Below are positions 54,673 through 63,038 of a stretch of 64,000 nt of DNA, in pieces (the first letter of the stretch is position 1; every line of letters starts with the position of its first letter). The notes under the pieces are model-generated. The model saw only the letters and a list, made by a program, of their open reading frames with translations, was not told the DNA's origin and searched no databases. The DNA comes from Rhodanobacter denitrificans. Lineage in GTDB: Bacteria > Pseudomonadota > Gammaproteobacteria > Xanthomonadales > Rhodanobacteraceae. The stretch lies in contig NZ_QFWQ01000004.1 in NCBI RefSeq assembly GCF_003335105.1, forward strand, positions 62,001-126,000. Direction: 5' to 3'. Position numbers and translations under genes: made by a program.

Positions 54673-55278
54673 ATGGCGAACGAAGTCGTCGATCACGGCC
54701 GCCGCCGTTTCCTGACAGCGACCACTGCGGTGGTTGGTGGCATCGGAATCGTGTCGGCAGCCGTGCCCTTCATCAAGTCGTGGGAACCCAGCGCGCGTGC
54801 CAAGGCCGCTGGTGCTCCGGTTACCCAGTCGCTGGCCAAGATCGAGGCGGGGCAACTGCTCATCGTCTCGTGGCGCAGCCTGCCGGTGTTCGTGCTCAAC
54901 CGCACGGCGGCGCAGCTGGCCACGCTGCCCCAGGTCGACTCGCGCCTGGTGGACCCCAAGTCCAACGGCGTCTCCGCCGACCAGCAGCCGAAGTACGCAC
55001 AGAACGAGGCCCGCTCGATCAAGCCGGAATGGCTGGTGATCGTGGGCATCTGCACGCATCTGGGCTGCGTGCCCGACTTCGTGCCGGAGATCAAGCCCGA
55101 GCCGTTCGACCCGGAATGGAAGGGCGGTTTCTACTGCCCCTGCCACAAGTCGCGCTATGACCTGGCCGGCCGGGTCTTCAATGGCGTTCCGGCGCCGAAG
55201 AACCTGCAGGTGCCGCCGTACCACTTCATCGACGACAGCACCATCCAGATTGGCGTGGATCCGAAGGAGGCTGGCTAA
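54673..55278 (+). CDS. petA: Ubiquinol-cytochrome c reductase Rieske iron-sulfur subunit
   Basis: 2Fe-2S subunit of the cytochrome bc1 complex. The 201 residues begin with a twin-arginine-type leader (GRRRFLTATTAVVGGIGIVSA), expected for a Rieske protein. The cluster ligands lie in CTHLGC and CPCHKSRYD. ATG 54673 follows GGAGAG; upstream in-frame ATG 54637 is less good. It shares one base with petB. petABC encode the full bacterial bc1 complex. Confidence 0.97.
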   Translation: MANEVVDHGRRRFLTATTAVVGGIGIVSAAVPFIKSWEPSARAKAAGAPVTQSLAKIEAGQLLIVSWRSLPVFVLNRTAAQLATLPQVDSRLVDPKSNGVSADQQPKYAQNEARSIKPEWLVIVGICTHLGCVPDFVPEIKPEPFDPEWKGGFYCPCHKSRYDLAGRVFNGVPAPKNLQVPPYHFIDDSTIQIGVDPKEAG

Positions 55279-56579
55279 TGGCCAACGTATTCACGAGCAT
55301 CGGCGATTGGGTCAACGAGCGTGCGCCCGGCATGATGCCGGCGTACCGCAAGCACATGACCGAGTACTACGCGCCGAAGAACTTCAACCTCTGGTACTAC
55401 TTCGGTTCGCTGGCGCTGCTGGTGCTGGTCAACCAGATCGTCACCGGCATCTTCCTCACCATGAACTACAACCCGAGCGCGGCGGGAGCCTTCGCCTCGG
55501 TCGAGTACATCATGCGTGACGTGGAGTGGGGCTGGCTGATCCGCTACATGCACTCCACCGGCGCCTCGCTGTTCTTCGTGGTGGTGCTCCTGCACATGTT
55601 CCGCGGCATCATGTACGGCTCGTACAAGAAGCCGCGCGAGCTGGTGTGGCTGCTCGGCATGCTGATCTTCCTGGTGCTGATGGCCGAGGCGTTCATGGGC
55701 TACGTGCTGCCGTGGGGCAACATGTCGTTCTGGGGCGCCAAGGTGATCATCTCGCTGTTCGGCACGATCCCGGTGATCGGCAGCACCCTGGTCGAGTGGA
55801 TCATGGGCGACTTCCTGCCGGCCGATGCCACGCTCAACCGCTTCTTCGCGCTGCACGTGATCGCGCTGCCGCTCGTGCTGCTGCTGCTGGTGGTACTGCA
55901 CATCGCCGCACTGCACGAAGTGGGTTCGAACAACCCGGACGGCGTGGAGATCAAGAAGGGTCCCAAGGGCAACCGCTGGGACGCGCTGAAGCCGGCTGAT
56001 GGCATTCCGTTCCACCCGTACTACACGGTGAAGGATCTGGTCGGTGTGGGCTTCTTCCTGCTGATCGCGGCCTTCATCATCTTCTTCGCGCCGACCTTCG
56101 GCGGCTGGTTCCTCGAGCACGACAACTTCATCCCGGCGAACAACCTGGCCACGCCGTCGCACATCAAGCCGGTGTGGTACTTCACCCCGTTCTACGCGAT
56201 CGTGCGCATGATCCCGTCGTTCCTCGGCTCGGCCGTGTGGGGCGTGCTGGCGATGTTTGGTGCGATCGCGGTGCTGTTCGCGCTGCCCTGGTTCGACCGC
56301 GGCAAGGTCAAGTCCATCCGCTATCGCGGCACCGGTTTCAAGGTGGCGCTGGGGCTGTTCGTGGTGTCGTTCTTCATGCTCGGTGCGGTTGGCGCGGGCA
56401 TTACCGCCGAAGTGATCCCGGCCTGGTTCGGCAACGTGGACGTGACGTTCTGGGAGAACCTGTTCGGCCGCGTGATGACGCTGATCTACTTCGGGTTCTT
56501 CGCCTTCCTTTGGGCCTATACATACTTCGGCTGGGAAAAGACCAAGCCGGTTCCGGAACGGGTGACGACGCATGACTAA
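55278..56579 (+). CDS. petB: Cytochrome b subunit of the bc1 complex
   Basis: Membrane subunit carrying both b hemes and the quinol sites. The 433 residues have eight or more membrane helices, paired His ligands (RYMHSTGASLFFVVVLLHMF; NRFFALHVIALPLVLLLLVVLHI, in pieces), the PEWY-equivalent Qo segment (here KPVWYFTPFYAIVR, with a PVWY variant) and three extra C-terminal helices. It is one fused cytochrome b, as in proteobacteria. It overlaps petA by 1 and petC by 8 bases. Confidence 0.97.
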   Translation: MANVFTSIGDWVNERAPGMMPAYRKHMTEYYAPKNFNLWYYFGSLALLVLVNQIVTGIFLTMNYNPSAAGAFASVEYIMRDVEWGWLIRYMHSTGASLFFVVVLLHMFRGIMYGSYKKPRELVWLLGMLIFLVLMAEAFMGYVLPWGNMSFWGAKVIISLFGTIPVIGSTLVEWIMGDFLPADATLNRFFALHVIALPLVLLLLVVLHIAALHEVGSNNPDGVEIKKGPKGNRWDALKPADGIPFHPYYTVKDLVGVGFFLLIAAFIIFFAPTFGGWFLEHDNFIPANNLATPSHIKPVWYFTPFYAIVRMIPSFLGSAVWGVLAMFGAIAVLFALPWFDRGKVKSIRYRGTGFKVALGLFVVSFFMLGAVGAGITAEVIPAWFGNVDVTFWENLFGRVMTLIYFGFFAFLWAYTYFGWEKTKPVPERVTTHD

Positions 56580-57333
56580 GCGGCAGCTGCTAATGAAGCG
56601 ATACATCTTCCCGGTGGCGCTGGCGCTCGGCCTGGTCGTCGGCAGCGTGCCGGTGCAGGCGTCGGAAGGCGGCGCCCTGCCGAGTGCCGGCACCAACGTG
56701 CAGGACCAGGCCTCGCTGCAGCGTGGCGCCAAGCTGTTCTTCAACTACTGCGTCGGCTGCCACTCGCTGAAGTACATGCGTTACGAGCGGATCGCCACGG
56801 ACCTGGGCCTGTCCGAGCAGGAGGTGATGCAGAACCTCAACTTCACCGGCGCCAAGTTCGGCGAGACCGTGGTCTCGCACATGCCGGAGGATGCGGCCGC
56901 GAAGTGGTTCGGCAAGGCTCCGCCGGACCTCTCGCTGGAAGTGCGCGCCAAGGGTGCCGACTGGGTCAACGCCTACCTCAACTCGTTCTATCTGGACCCG
57001 AGCCGCCCGGTGGGCTGGAACAACACGGTGTTCCCGAACGCGTCGATGCCGTTTCCGCTGTGGGAGCTGCAAGGCCTGCAGACGGCGGAGATGAAGCCGG
57101 CCAAGGCCGGCGAGGATCCGGCGGTGGAGAAGCTGGTGCTGTCGCAGCCGGGCAAGCTGACCCCGGCGCAGTTCCAGCAGGCCACCCGCGACCTGACCAG
57201 CTTCCTGGAGTACGCTTCCGAACCGGCGGCGCTGCAGCGCCACCATTACGGTATCTGGGTGCTGCTGTTCCTGGCGTTTTTCACCTTCCTGGCTGCCATG
57301 CTGAAGAAGGAATACTGGAAAGACGTCCACTGA
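56572..57333 (+). CDS. petC: Cytochrome c1 subunit of the bc1 complex
   Basis: Periplasmic, membrane-anchored c-type cytochrome that passes electrons to soluble carriers. The 253-residue precursor has a signal peptide (~8-30), the heme-binding CVGCH (in NYCVGCHSLKYMRY), a likely Met ligand in the C-terminal half (NASMPFPLWEL), and a C-terminal anchor helix (~228-245). ATG 56572 overlaps petB; ATG 56593 would also leave a full signal peptide. Followed by a GC-rich hairpin before sspA. Confidence 0.96.
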   Translation: MTKRQLLMKRYIFPVALALGLVVGSVPVQASEGGALPSAGTNVQDQASLQRGAKLFFNYCVGCHSLKYMRYERIATDLGLSEQEVMQNLNFTGAKFGETVVSHMPEDAAAKWFGKAPPDLSLEVRAKGADWVNAYLNSFYLDPSRPVGWNNTVFPNASMPFPLWELQGLQTAEMKPAKAGEDPAVEKLVLSQPGKLTPAQFQQATRDLTSFLEYASEPAALQRHHYGIWVLLFLAFFTFLAAMLKKEYWKDVH

Positions 57334-57350
57334 GTATGGATGGCACCAAC

Positions 57351-57381
57351 CGACCGCGGCGGCCACGAGCCGCCGCGGTCG
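57351..57381 (+). terminator. GC-rich hairpin after petC
   Basis: A perfect 13-bp stem (CGACCGCGGCGGC with GCCGCCGCGGTCG) around CACGA, 17 bases after the petC stop, without a T-tract. Probably an mRNA 3' stabiliser or partial terminator between petABC and sspAB. Confidence 0.55.
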
Positions 57382-57403
57382 TATCAACGATGGGGAATCG
57401 CGC

Positions 57404-58036
57404 ATGGTCCCAAGCGCTCGCTCGCGTACTGTATTGACGCTCTACACCACGGCCGACGATGTGCAATGCCATCGCGCGCGGCTGGTGCTGGCCGCCAAGG
57501 GGGTCAGTTACGAACGGGTGCTGGTGGATCCGGCCAGGCCGCCGGCGGACCTGATCGACCTCAACCCCTACGCCAGCACGCCGACCCTGGTGGACCGCGA
57601 CCTGACCCTGTTCGACACGTCGGTGGTCTGCGAATACCTCGACGAACGTTATCCGCATCCGCCGCTGATGCCGATCGACCCGCAATCACGCGCGCGCCTG
57701 CGGGTGGCCGCGGTGCGCATCGAGAAGGACTGGCTCACCGAGGTGGACATCATCCGCGCCGGCGGCCGCCCGGCGGATGCCGCGCGCAAGCGCCTGCGCG
57801 AGCACCTGCTGTCCGCGGTGCCGCTGTTCAAGGCCGCCCGTTTCTTCCTCAATCCCGAGATGAGCCTGGCCGACTGCCTGGTGGCACCGGTGATCTGGCG
57901 GTTGCCGTGGCTGGGCGTGGAACTGGGGCGCGAAGGCAAGTCGATCGTCGACTACGGCGAACGTTTGTTCCACAGTCAGGGTTTTGCGCGCAGCATGACC
58001 GACCAGGAAAAGGCGATGCGGCAGATCCATGAGTAA
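57404..58036 (+). CDS. sspA: Stringent starvation protein A
   Basis: GST-fold protein that binds RNA polymerase and alters transcription under starvation; it usually lacks glutathione activity. The 210 residues contain the thioredoxin-like N-domain (LTLYTTADDVQCHRARLVLAAKG), DLIDLNPYASTPTLVDRDLTLFDTS and EYLDERYPHPPLMP, the last a clear SspA hallmark. It starts at ATG 57404 and overlaps sspB by 8 bases. Order pet genes-sspA-sspB is common in beta- and gammaproteobacteria. Confidence 0.95.
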   Translation: MVPSARSRTVLTLYTTADDVQCHRARLVLAAKGVSYERVLVDPARPPADLIDLNPYASTPTLVDRDLTLFDTSVVCEYLDERYPHPPLMPIDPQSRARLRVAAVRIEKDWLTEVDIIRAGGRPADAARKRLREHLLSAVPLFKAARFFLNPEMSLADCLVAPVIWRLPWLGVELGREGKSIVDYGERLFHSQGFARSMTDQEKAMRQIHE

Positions 58037-58478
58037 GAATGAAGTTGCACCGATGAGCTCCAACCGTCCGTACCTGCTGCGGGCGATCTACGACTGGATC
58101 AGCGACAACGACCTGACTCCATACGTGCTGGTCGATGCCGGTTTCGCCGGCGTGAAAGTGCCTCCGCAGGTGGTCAAGAACGGCCAGGTGGTGCTCAATC
58201 TGGCCACGCGCGCGGTGGCCAACCTCGACCTGGGCAACGAGTGGATCAGCTTCCAGGCACGCTTTTCCGGCGTCAGCCAGGCGATCCAGATTCCGGTGCG
58301 CGCCGTGCTGGCGCTGTATGCGCAGGAAAACGGCCAGGGCATGATGTTTCCCGCCGAAGAGGAAGGTGGCGATACGCCGCCGTCCGCTCCCGAGCCCGAC
58401 GACACTCCGCCGGCAGCTGACGACGCCGGCAGCGACAAGCCGAAACGCAGCGCGCCGCATCTGCGGGTGGTCAAGTAG
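58029..58478 (+). CDS. sspB: ClpXP adaptor SspB
   Basis: Delivers ssrA-tagged proteins to ClpXP. The 149 residues have the folded domain (RPYLLRAIYDWISDNDLTPYVLVD; VVLNLATRAVANLDLGNEWISFQARFSG, in pieces), an acidic/Pro-rich flexible linker, and the ClpX-docking tail LRVVK at the very end. ATG 58029 overlaps sspA; ATG 58053 is an alternative nearer the conserved part. All functional elements are visible. Confidence 0.95.
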   Translation: MSKNEVAPMSSNRPYLLRAIYDWISDNDLTPYVLVDAGFAGVKVPPQVVKNGQVVLNLATRAVANLDLGNEWISFQARFSGVSQAIQIPVRAVLALYAQENGQGMMFPAEEEGGDTPPSAPEPDDTPPAADDAGSDKPKRSAPHLRVVK

Positions 58479-58514
58479 GGGGCACGCCGGCGAGACGCCG
58501 CGCAAGCCCCGGGG

Positions 58515-58919
58515 TCAGTTCAGGCGGTGGTCCGTGCGTGTGCGCGGGTGCAGCGGCACCACGTTGCTGGCCGGCGCGAGGGGGCGCACCGCGGCTTCCT
58601 CGTGCGGCAGCAGTTCGATCGTGGGCAGGCTGAGGCTGCTCAGCGTGTCATCGACCATCCACAACCGCCCCGGCTCGCGGTCGTGGCCGTCGATGCTGAC
58701 CTCGAAGCCGTAGCATCGCTCGATCCGGCGTCGGCCGTCGATCCGGCGCAGGCGCAGGCGGCGCAGGCCGACGGTCTCGTCGAGCAGCTGCAGGCCGTGC
58801 TGCCGGCACTGCCGCCGCGCTTCCCGCACGGCGCGCTCGCGCGCCACGCTGAGCCTCAGCCACAGCGCCACGACGGCACCGAGCACCAGCAACAGCAGGA
58901 GGTTGGAGAGATCGCTCAT
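58515..58919 (-). CDS. DUF3301 membrane-anchored protein
   Basis: 134-residue protein of unknown function with one N-terminal membrane helix (~6-23), a conserved cytoplasmic part with ARRQCRQHGLQLLDETVGLRRLRLRR and a RRIERCYGFEVSIDG strand pattern, and a Pro/His-rich tail. DUF3301 proteins are widespread in gammaproteobacteria and tend to be near housekeeping genes. No catalytic motif is visible. It lies 43 bp downstream of nadC on the same strand. Confidence 0.8.
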   Translation of the reverse strand: MSDLSNLLLLLVLGAVVALWLRLSVARERAVREARRQCRQHGLQLLDETVGLRRLRLRRIDGRRRIERCYGFEVSIDGHDREPGRLWMVDDTLSSLSLPTIELLPHEEAAVRPLAPASNVVPLHPRTRTDHRLN

Positions 58920-58962
58920 GCCTGCAGTGTGCGGGCGCGGTTGGCCGGGTGCAAGCCGCGGC

Positions 58963-59820
58963 TCAGTCCAGTCGCAGGCGCAGCGACAGGTCCACCGCCC
59001 GAACGTGCTTGGTCAGTGCGCCGACCGAAATGAAGTCGACGCCGGTGCGGGCGAATTCGCCGATCGTGCGCAGGTCGACATTGCCGGAGGCCTCCAGCGG
59101 CACGCGCCCGGCCGTGCGCCGCACCGCCTCGACCATCGACGCGAGTTCGAAGTTGTCCAGCATGATGCGGTCCACGCCGGCCTGCAGCGCCTGCTCCAGT
59201 TCGTCCAGGTTCTCCACCTCGACCTCGAGCGGCAGTTCCGGATGGAGCCGCCGGGCGGCTTGTACCGCCGCGGCGATGCCGCCGGCGGCGATGATGTGGT
59301 TTTCCTTGATCAGGATCGCGTCGTACAGGCCCATGCGCTGGTTGTGGCCGCCGCCGCAGCGCACCGCGTACTTCTGCGCAAGGCGCAGGCCGGGAATGGT
59401 CTTGCGGGTATCCAGCACGCGTACCGCGGTGCCGGCGACGGCGGCGACGTACTCGGCGGTCGCCGTGGCGGTGGCGGACAGCAGCTGCAGGAAATTCAGC
59501 GCCGAGCGTTCCGCGGTGACCAGTGGGCGGGCATGGCCGGACAGGCGGCAGATCACCGAGCCGGGCATGACGCGATCGCCGTCGCGCACCTGCCAGTCGA
59601 TATGCACGGCCGGATCGAGTCGGCGGAAGCAGGCATCGAACCAGGCCGTGCCGGCGATCACCGCCGCGTCGCGGCAGGTCAGTGCGGCATGCGCGCGGGC
59701 GTCGGCCGGCAGCAGGCCGGCAGTGGCGTCGCCCTGGCCGAGATCCTCGGTGAGGGCGCGTTCGACATCGGCGGCGATCTGCCCGGCATCCGGCAGGACG
59801 AACGATGGGGCGGCAATCAT
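58963..59820 (-). CDS. nadC: Quinolinate phosphoribosyltransferase (nicotinate-nucleotide pyrophosphorylase)
   Basis: Third step of de novo NAD synthesis: quinolinate + PRPP to nicotinate mononucleotide. The 285 residues show LTEDLGQGDAT at the N-terminus, the active-site RKTIPGLR and KYAVRCGGGHNQRMGLYDAILIKENHI (in pieces), and the C-terminal EASGNVDLRTIGEFARTGVDFISVGALTKH strands. ATG 59820 overlaps the DUF1631 stop (ATGA), so it is translated with that gene. Confidence 0.97.
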   Translation of the reverse strand: MIAAPSFVLPDAGQIAADVERALTEDLGQGDATAGLLPADARAHAALTCRDAAVIAGTAWFDACFRRLDPAVHIDWQVRDGDRVMPGSVICRLSGHARPLVTAERSALNFLQLLSATATATAEYVAAVAGTAVRVLDTRKTIPGLRLAQKYAVRCGGGHNQRMGLYDAILIKENHIIAAGGIAAAVQAARRLHPELPLEVEVENLDELEQALQAGVDRIMLDNFELASMVEAVRRTAGRVPLEASGNVDLRTIGEFARTGVDFISVGALTKHVRAVDLSLRLRLD

Positions 59821-62081
59821 TCGGCGGCGGTATCTGCGGGCGGCGTCGCGTCGGGCTGGCTCAGCTTGCCGACGATCGCCGTCATGGCCCGGTCGAACAG
59901 GGCGTTGCCGGCAAGTATGCGGGCCCGGCCGTCGGTGAGCAGCACGGTCAGTTCCTGCGGCGAGTAGTCGGCCACCTTCAGGCCGCGCCGGTTGACGAAC
60001 AGGTAGCGTCCGCTCATCGGGCTGATCCACGACAGCTTGGCCCGGGTCATCGCCTCGTCGGGCATGCAGAACTCCAGCCAGGAGCCCGGTTGCAGCGCCT
60101 GTACCTGGTGCCACTCGGGGCTGTCCAGTGGCACTTCGACGACTTCCCCGTCGATGCCGTCGTCATCGACCGGGGCATCCTGGCTGATGACCGGCTGGAT
60201 GCCGTCGGGGATGGACAGCACGGCGGCGGCGTCTTCGGGACCGGTTGCCTCGACCGTCGCCGGCACCTCGCCGAGCTGCTGGCGGTAGTACGCATGCAAC
60301 TGGCCGAGCAGGCGTTCGATGTCCTGTTCCTGGAAGGCCACGTTGGCCAGGCCGTGGCGCAGCGCGCGCTCGATCCCGGGCAGCATCTGCCGCAGCGCGT
60401 GCCGGCTTTCCGGGGTGGTGGCCGGCCGGGTGCTGGCGATGAACTCGTCGACGAAGCGCAGCGCACCCCTGAATTCGGGCGAGCCCTCGCCCTGGCGCAG
60501 CAGGGTCAGCACCAGATGGTTGGCCCAGGCCCGCGCCAGCACGCCGTGCATCAGCGGCGGCAGCTTGTGTCCGCCGATGCGGTCGAGGATCTCGCGGGCG
60601 GCCCGACGGCGCGCCTGCTCCAGCTTCTCGCGGCCGCGGGTGGATTCGGCAACGCGTTGTTCGGCCAGTTCGGAGCGGCGCTTGTTGAGGTCCTGGAACT
60701 GCTGCAGGTCGAGCAACAGACGCTCGAAGATGCCCATGTCATCGTCGAAATCGTGCAGCAGTTGGTCGACGATCGACTTGATTTTCTCGTGCAGGCGATG
60801 ATCGCGATCGGATTCCTCGGACCAGCCCTTGGCCTGCTCGGCCAGGCCGTCAAGCAGCCGGCGGGCCGGGTGCTGGCGGTGTGCAAACAGCTTGCGGTCG
60901 AGGATCGCCGCCTTGAGGTACGGGATCTGCAGCCGCGCCAGCATGACCTGCATGGCGACGGGCAGGTTGCGGTCCTCCAGGATGAACTCGAACAGCATGC
61001 CGACCAGGTCGATGGTGTCCTCGTCGATGCTGGCGACGTGACCGGGCTTCTCGCCGCGCAGAGCGCCGATCTGGGCCAGCAGCTGACCCTTCAGCTGCAT
61101 CACCTCGCGGCTCAGGGCGGCGGCGTCGTCGGAGTCCGCGTAGGGCAGCGGGCCGGCGCTGGCGATCTGGCTCTGCAGCACGCTGAGTGCGCCGAGCAAT
61201 TCGTTCGCCGACGGCAGCGGGCCGGTCGGTCCCGCGTGCACGCCGGCGGCGGGGCCGCGGCGCGCGCTGAACAGCGCGTGCAGGGTCTGCAGCAGATCGC
61301 TGGGGATCTCGCTGGCTTCTTCGCCGGCCGCGGCCTGGGCGGGATCGCTGCTGCCGGCGGTCTTTGCGTTGCCGCGCGAGGCCTCCTGACGCAGTTGCGG
61401 CAGTACGCCGGCGCGTGCCAGTTCGGTGTTGATGTCCTGGTAGAGGTCTTCCAGCGACGACAGCACGTAGCGGTCGAACAGTTTGTAGATGATCAGCTTG
61501 ACCCGCATGTCCGCGCTGAGTTCGTGCAGCGCGTGGCGGAAGGCCTGGGTCAACCCTGCCGGGGCCACCGGATTGCCGGAATCCTCGATCTTGTGGCCGC
61601 CGCAGATGACCGACAGCCGCTGGTTGACCGCGAACAGGTCACGCGACAGCCGTGACTCGTGCTTGCTGGTCATGCTGGTGATTGCCAGCGACTCCTCCAG
61701 CTCGTTGTCGGCCACCAGCGTCAGCTCGACCGCGCCCGATGGTGTCGACGCGCCTGCGCCGAACGGGCGCTGTTGCGGGTGGGCCAGCTCGCCGAGGTCG
61801 CGGTTGACCCGGCTCAGGAAGCTGCGCTCCACGGCGGGGCGGCGCTTGCGCACTTCGCGCATGCCGTCGAAGTAGTGCATCTGCGCAGCGTTGTTCTCGG
61901 CCTTCTCGGCCAGATCGAACAGCGCGTCGTCGACGTGCTCGAAGGCATTGCCGATCGACTGCTGCAGCCGCTTGCCGGCGATGTTGCGCACGGCGTTGAG
62001 CAACTCGCCGACGCGTTCGGCGGTGGGGTCCAGGCGCTGGCTCAAATTGACGACTTTGGATGGATCACTGGCTTCGTTCAT
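59817..62081 (-). CDS. DUF1631 family protein
   Basis: Large cytoplasmic protein of 754 residues, function unknown (relatives are sometimes mislabelled thymidine phosphorylase). It is mostly helical and rich in Leu/Arg/Asp, with a long coiled stretch ~480-540. The C-terminal ~100 residues form a beta-rich domain (GSWLEFCMPDEAMTRAKLSW, YLFVNRRGLKVADYS) that has the look of a PilZ-like barrel without the RxxxR motif. ATG 62081 is preferred over TTG 62087. Upstream of and coupled to nadC; no link to NAD is evident. Confidence 0.8.
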   Translation of the reverse strand: MNEASDPSKVVNLSQRLDPTAERVGELLNAVRNIAGKRLQQSIGNAFEHVDDALFDLAEKAENNAAQMHYFDGMREVRKRRPAVERSFLSRVNRDLGELAHPQQRPFGAGASTPSGAVELTLVADNELEESLAITSMTSKHESRLSRDLFAVNQRLSVICGGHKIEDSGNPVAPAGLTQAFRHALHELSADMRVKLIIYKLFDRYVLSSLEDLYQDINTELARAGVLPQLRQEASRGNAKTAGSSDPAQAAAGEEASEIPSDLLQTLHALFSARRGPAAGVHAGPTGPLPSANELLGALSVLQSQIASAGPLPYADSDDAAALSREVMQLKGQLLAQIGALRGEKPGHVASIDEDTIDLVGMLFEFILEDRNLPVAMQVMLARLQIPYLKAAILDRKLFAHRQHPARRLLDGLAEQAKGWSEESDRDHRLHEKIKSIVDQLLHDFDDDMGIFERLLLDLQQFQDLNKRRSELAEQRVAESTRGREKLEQARRRAAREILDRIGGHKLPPLMHGVLARAWANHLVLTLLRQGEGSPEFRGALRFVDEFIASTRPATTPESRHALRQMLPGIERALRHGLANVAFQEQDIERLLGQLHAYYRQQLGEVPATVEATGPEDAAAVLSIPDGIQPVISQDAPVDDDGIDGEVVEVPLDSPEWHQVQALQPGSWLEFCMPDEAMTRAKLSWISPMSGRYLFVNRRGLKVADYSPQELTVLLTDGRARILAGNALFDRAMTAIVGKLSQPDATPPADTAAE

Positions 62082-62197
62082 CGCCAACCCCCTGAAACAT
62101 TGCTGTGCACAGCCCGATCCGGCGCTGGCTGGGCAGGTATCGACGATAAGCCAAGGCGGGTATGCGTGTCACGCATCGGTGGCCGTCGACGCGACAG

Positions 62198-62467
62198 CTA
62201 AGCCGCGGGAAATCCGCTCAGCTGGAGGGTGCCGATGCCCTCCTCGGGCAGCATCACCGGGATGCCGTCCTCGACCCGGTAGATCACCTTGCGATCGGTG
62301 GTGAGCAGGGCCTCGCCGACCCTCTCACGCACCGGCGCGCCGGCGACGGTGTCGACCTTGCCGGTGGCTATGGCGTCGTTCAGCGCATCGAGCTCGCGCT
62401 TGCCCAGCGGGCGCAGCGGCATTTTGCTGACGGGGCAGCACAGGATGTCGAGCAGGCGCTTGTCCAT
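62198..62467 (-). CDS. Trm112-like protein (YcaR family)
   Basis: 89-residue protein with the family opening DKRLLDILCCPVSKMPLRP and C-terminal DRKVIYRVEDGIPVMLPEEG. Trm112-like proteins in eukaryotes activate methyltransferases; the bacterial role is unsettled. This copy is ~25-30 residues longer than the E. coli one, through an insertion (~25-50). It is divergent from purE across ~67 bp and has no partner methyltransferase next to it. Confidence 0.88.
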   Translation of the reverse strand: MDKRLLDILCCPVSKMPLRPLGKRELDALNDAIATGKVDTVAGAPVRERVGEALLTTDRKVIYRVEDGIPVMLPEEGIGTLQLSGFPAA

Positions 62468-62505
62468 GGTGGATTGCTTGGGTGTGCCGGACTGGTGAAA
62501 GCCCG

Positions 62506-62511
62506 TACAAT
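62506..62511 (+). promoter_or_regulatory. Possible -10 box for purE
   Basis: TACAAT, 24 bases before the purE ATG at 62535, in the tR112-purE divergent gap. No good -35 at 16-18 bases is visible. A start near 62518 would exclude TTG 62520 as a normal initiation codon. No PurR-type operator was recognised. Confidence 0.4.
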
Positions 62512-62534
62512 AACCGCTTTTGGATGGCCCGGCC

Positions 62535-63038
62535 ATGACAGGAACAGGCAGACCGCCGCGCGTCGGCGTTGTGATGGGTTCGCGGTCGGATTGGGAAACC
62601 ATGCAGCACACGGCGAACGTGCTGACCGAACTGGGCGTGGCGCACGAGGTGAGGGTGGTGTCCGCGCACCGCACGCCGGACCTGCTGTTCAGTTACGCCG
62701 AACAAGCCCATGGGCGCGGCATCCAGGTGATCGTCGCCGGCGCCGGCGGTGCCGCCCATCTGCCCGGCATGCTGGCAGCCAAGACCCGTCTGCCGGTGTT
62801 CGGCGTGCCGGTGCAGTCGAAGGCGTTGAACGGGATGGACTCGCTGCTCTCGATCGCGCAGATGCCGGCCGGCATTCCGGTCGGCACCCTGGCGATCGGC
62901 CGCGCCGGTGCGGTGAACGCCGGGCTGCTGGCCGTAGCGGTGCTGGCACTGCACGACCCGGCATTGGCCACGGCGCTGGACCACTGGCGTGCGCGACAGA
63001 CCCAGGCCGTGATCGAACAACCGGACCCGCGTCAATGA
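62535..63038 (+). CDS. purE: N5-carboxyaminoimidazole ribonucleotide mutase
   Basis: Purine synthesis enzyme converting N5-CAIR, made by PurK, to CAIR. The 167 residues carry the class I PurE landmarks [22 protein letters not shown] and [20 protein letters not shown] 62535 is preferred; the in-frame TTG 62520 would sit at the predicted transcript start. Its stop overlaps the purK ATG by 4 bases, giving the usual purEK operon. Confidence 0.96.
   Translation: MTGTGRPPRVGVVMGSRSDWETMQHTANVLTELGVAHEVRVVSAHRTPDLLFSYAEQAHGRGIQVIVAGAGGAAHLPGMLAAKTRLPVFGVPVQSKALNGMDSLLSIAQMPAGIPVGTLAIGRAGAVNAGLLAVAVLALHDPALATALDHWRARQTQAVIEQPDPRQ

Noticed and set aside
59805-61655. 616-codon plus-strand open frame over DUF1631
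   Set aside because: Antisense shadow; the minus-strand protein has family signatures and an overlap with nadC.
62520-62534. TTG 62520 as purE start
   Set aside because: Only two bases from the predicted transcription start and without a ribosome site; ATG 62535 aligns better with the family.
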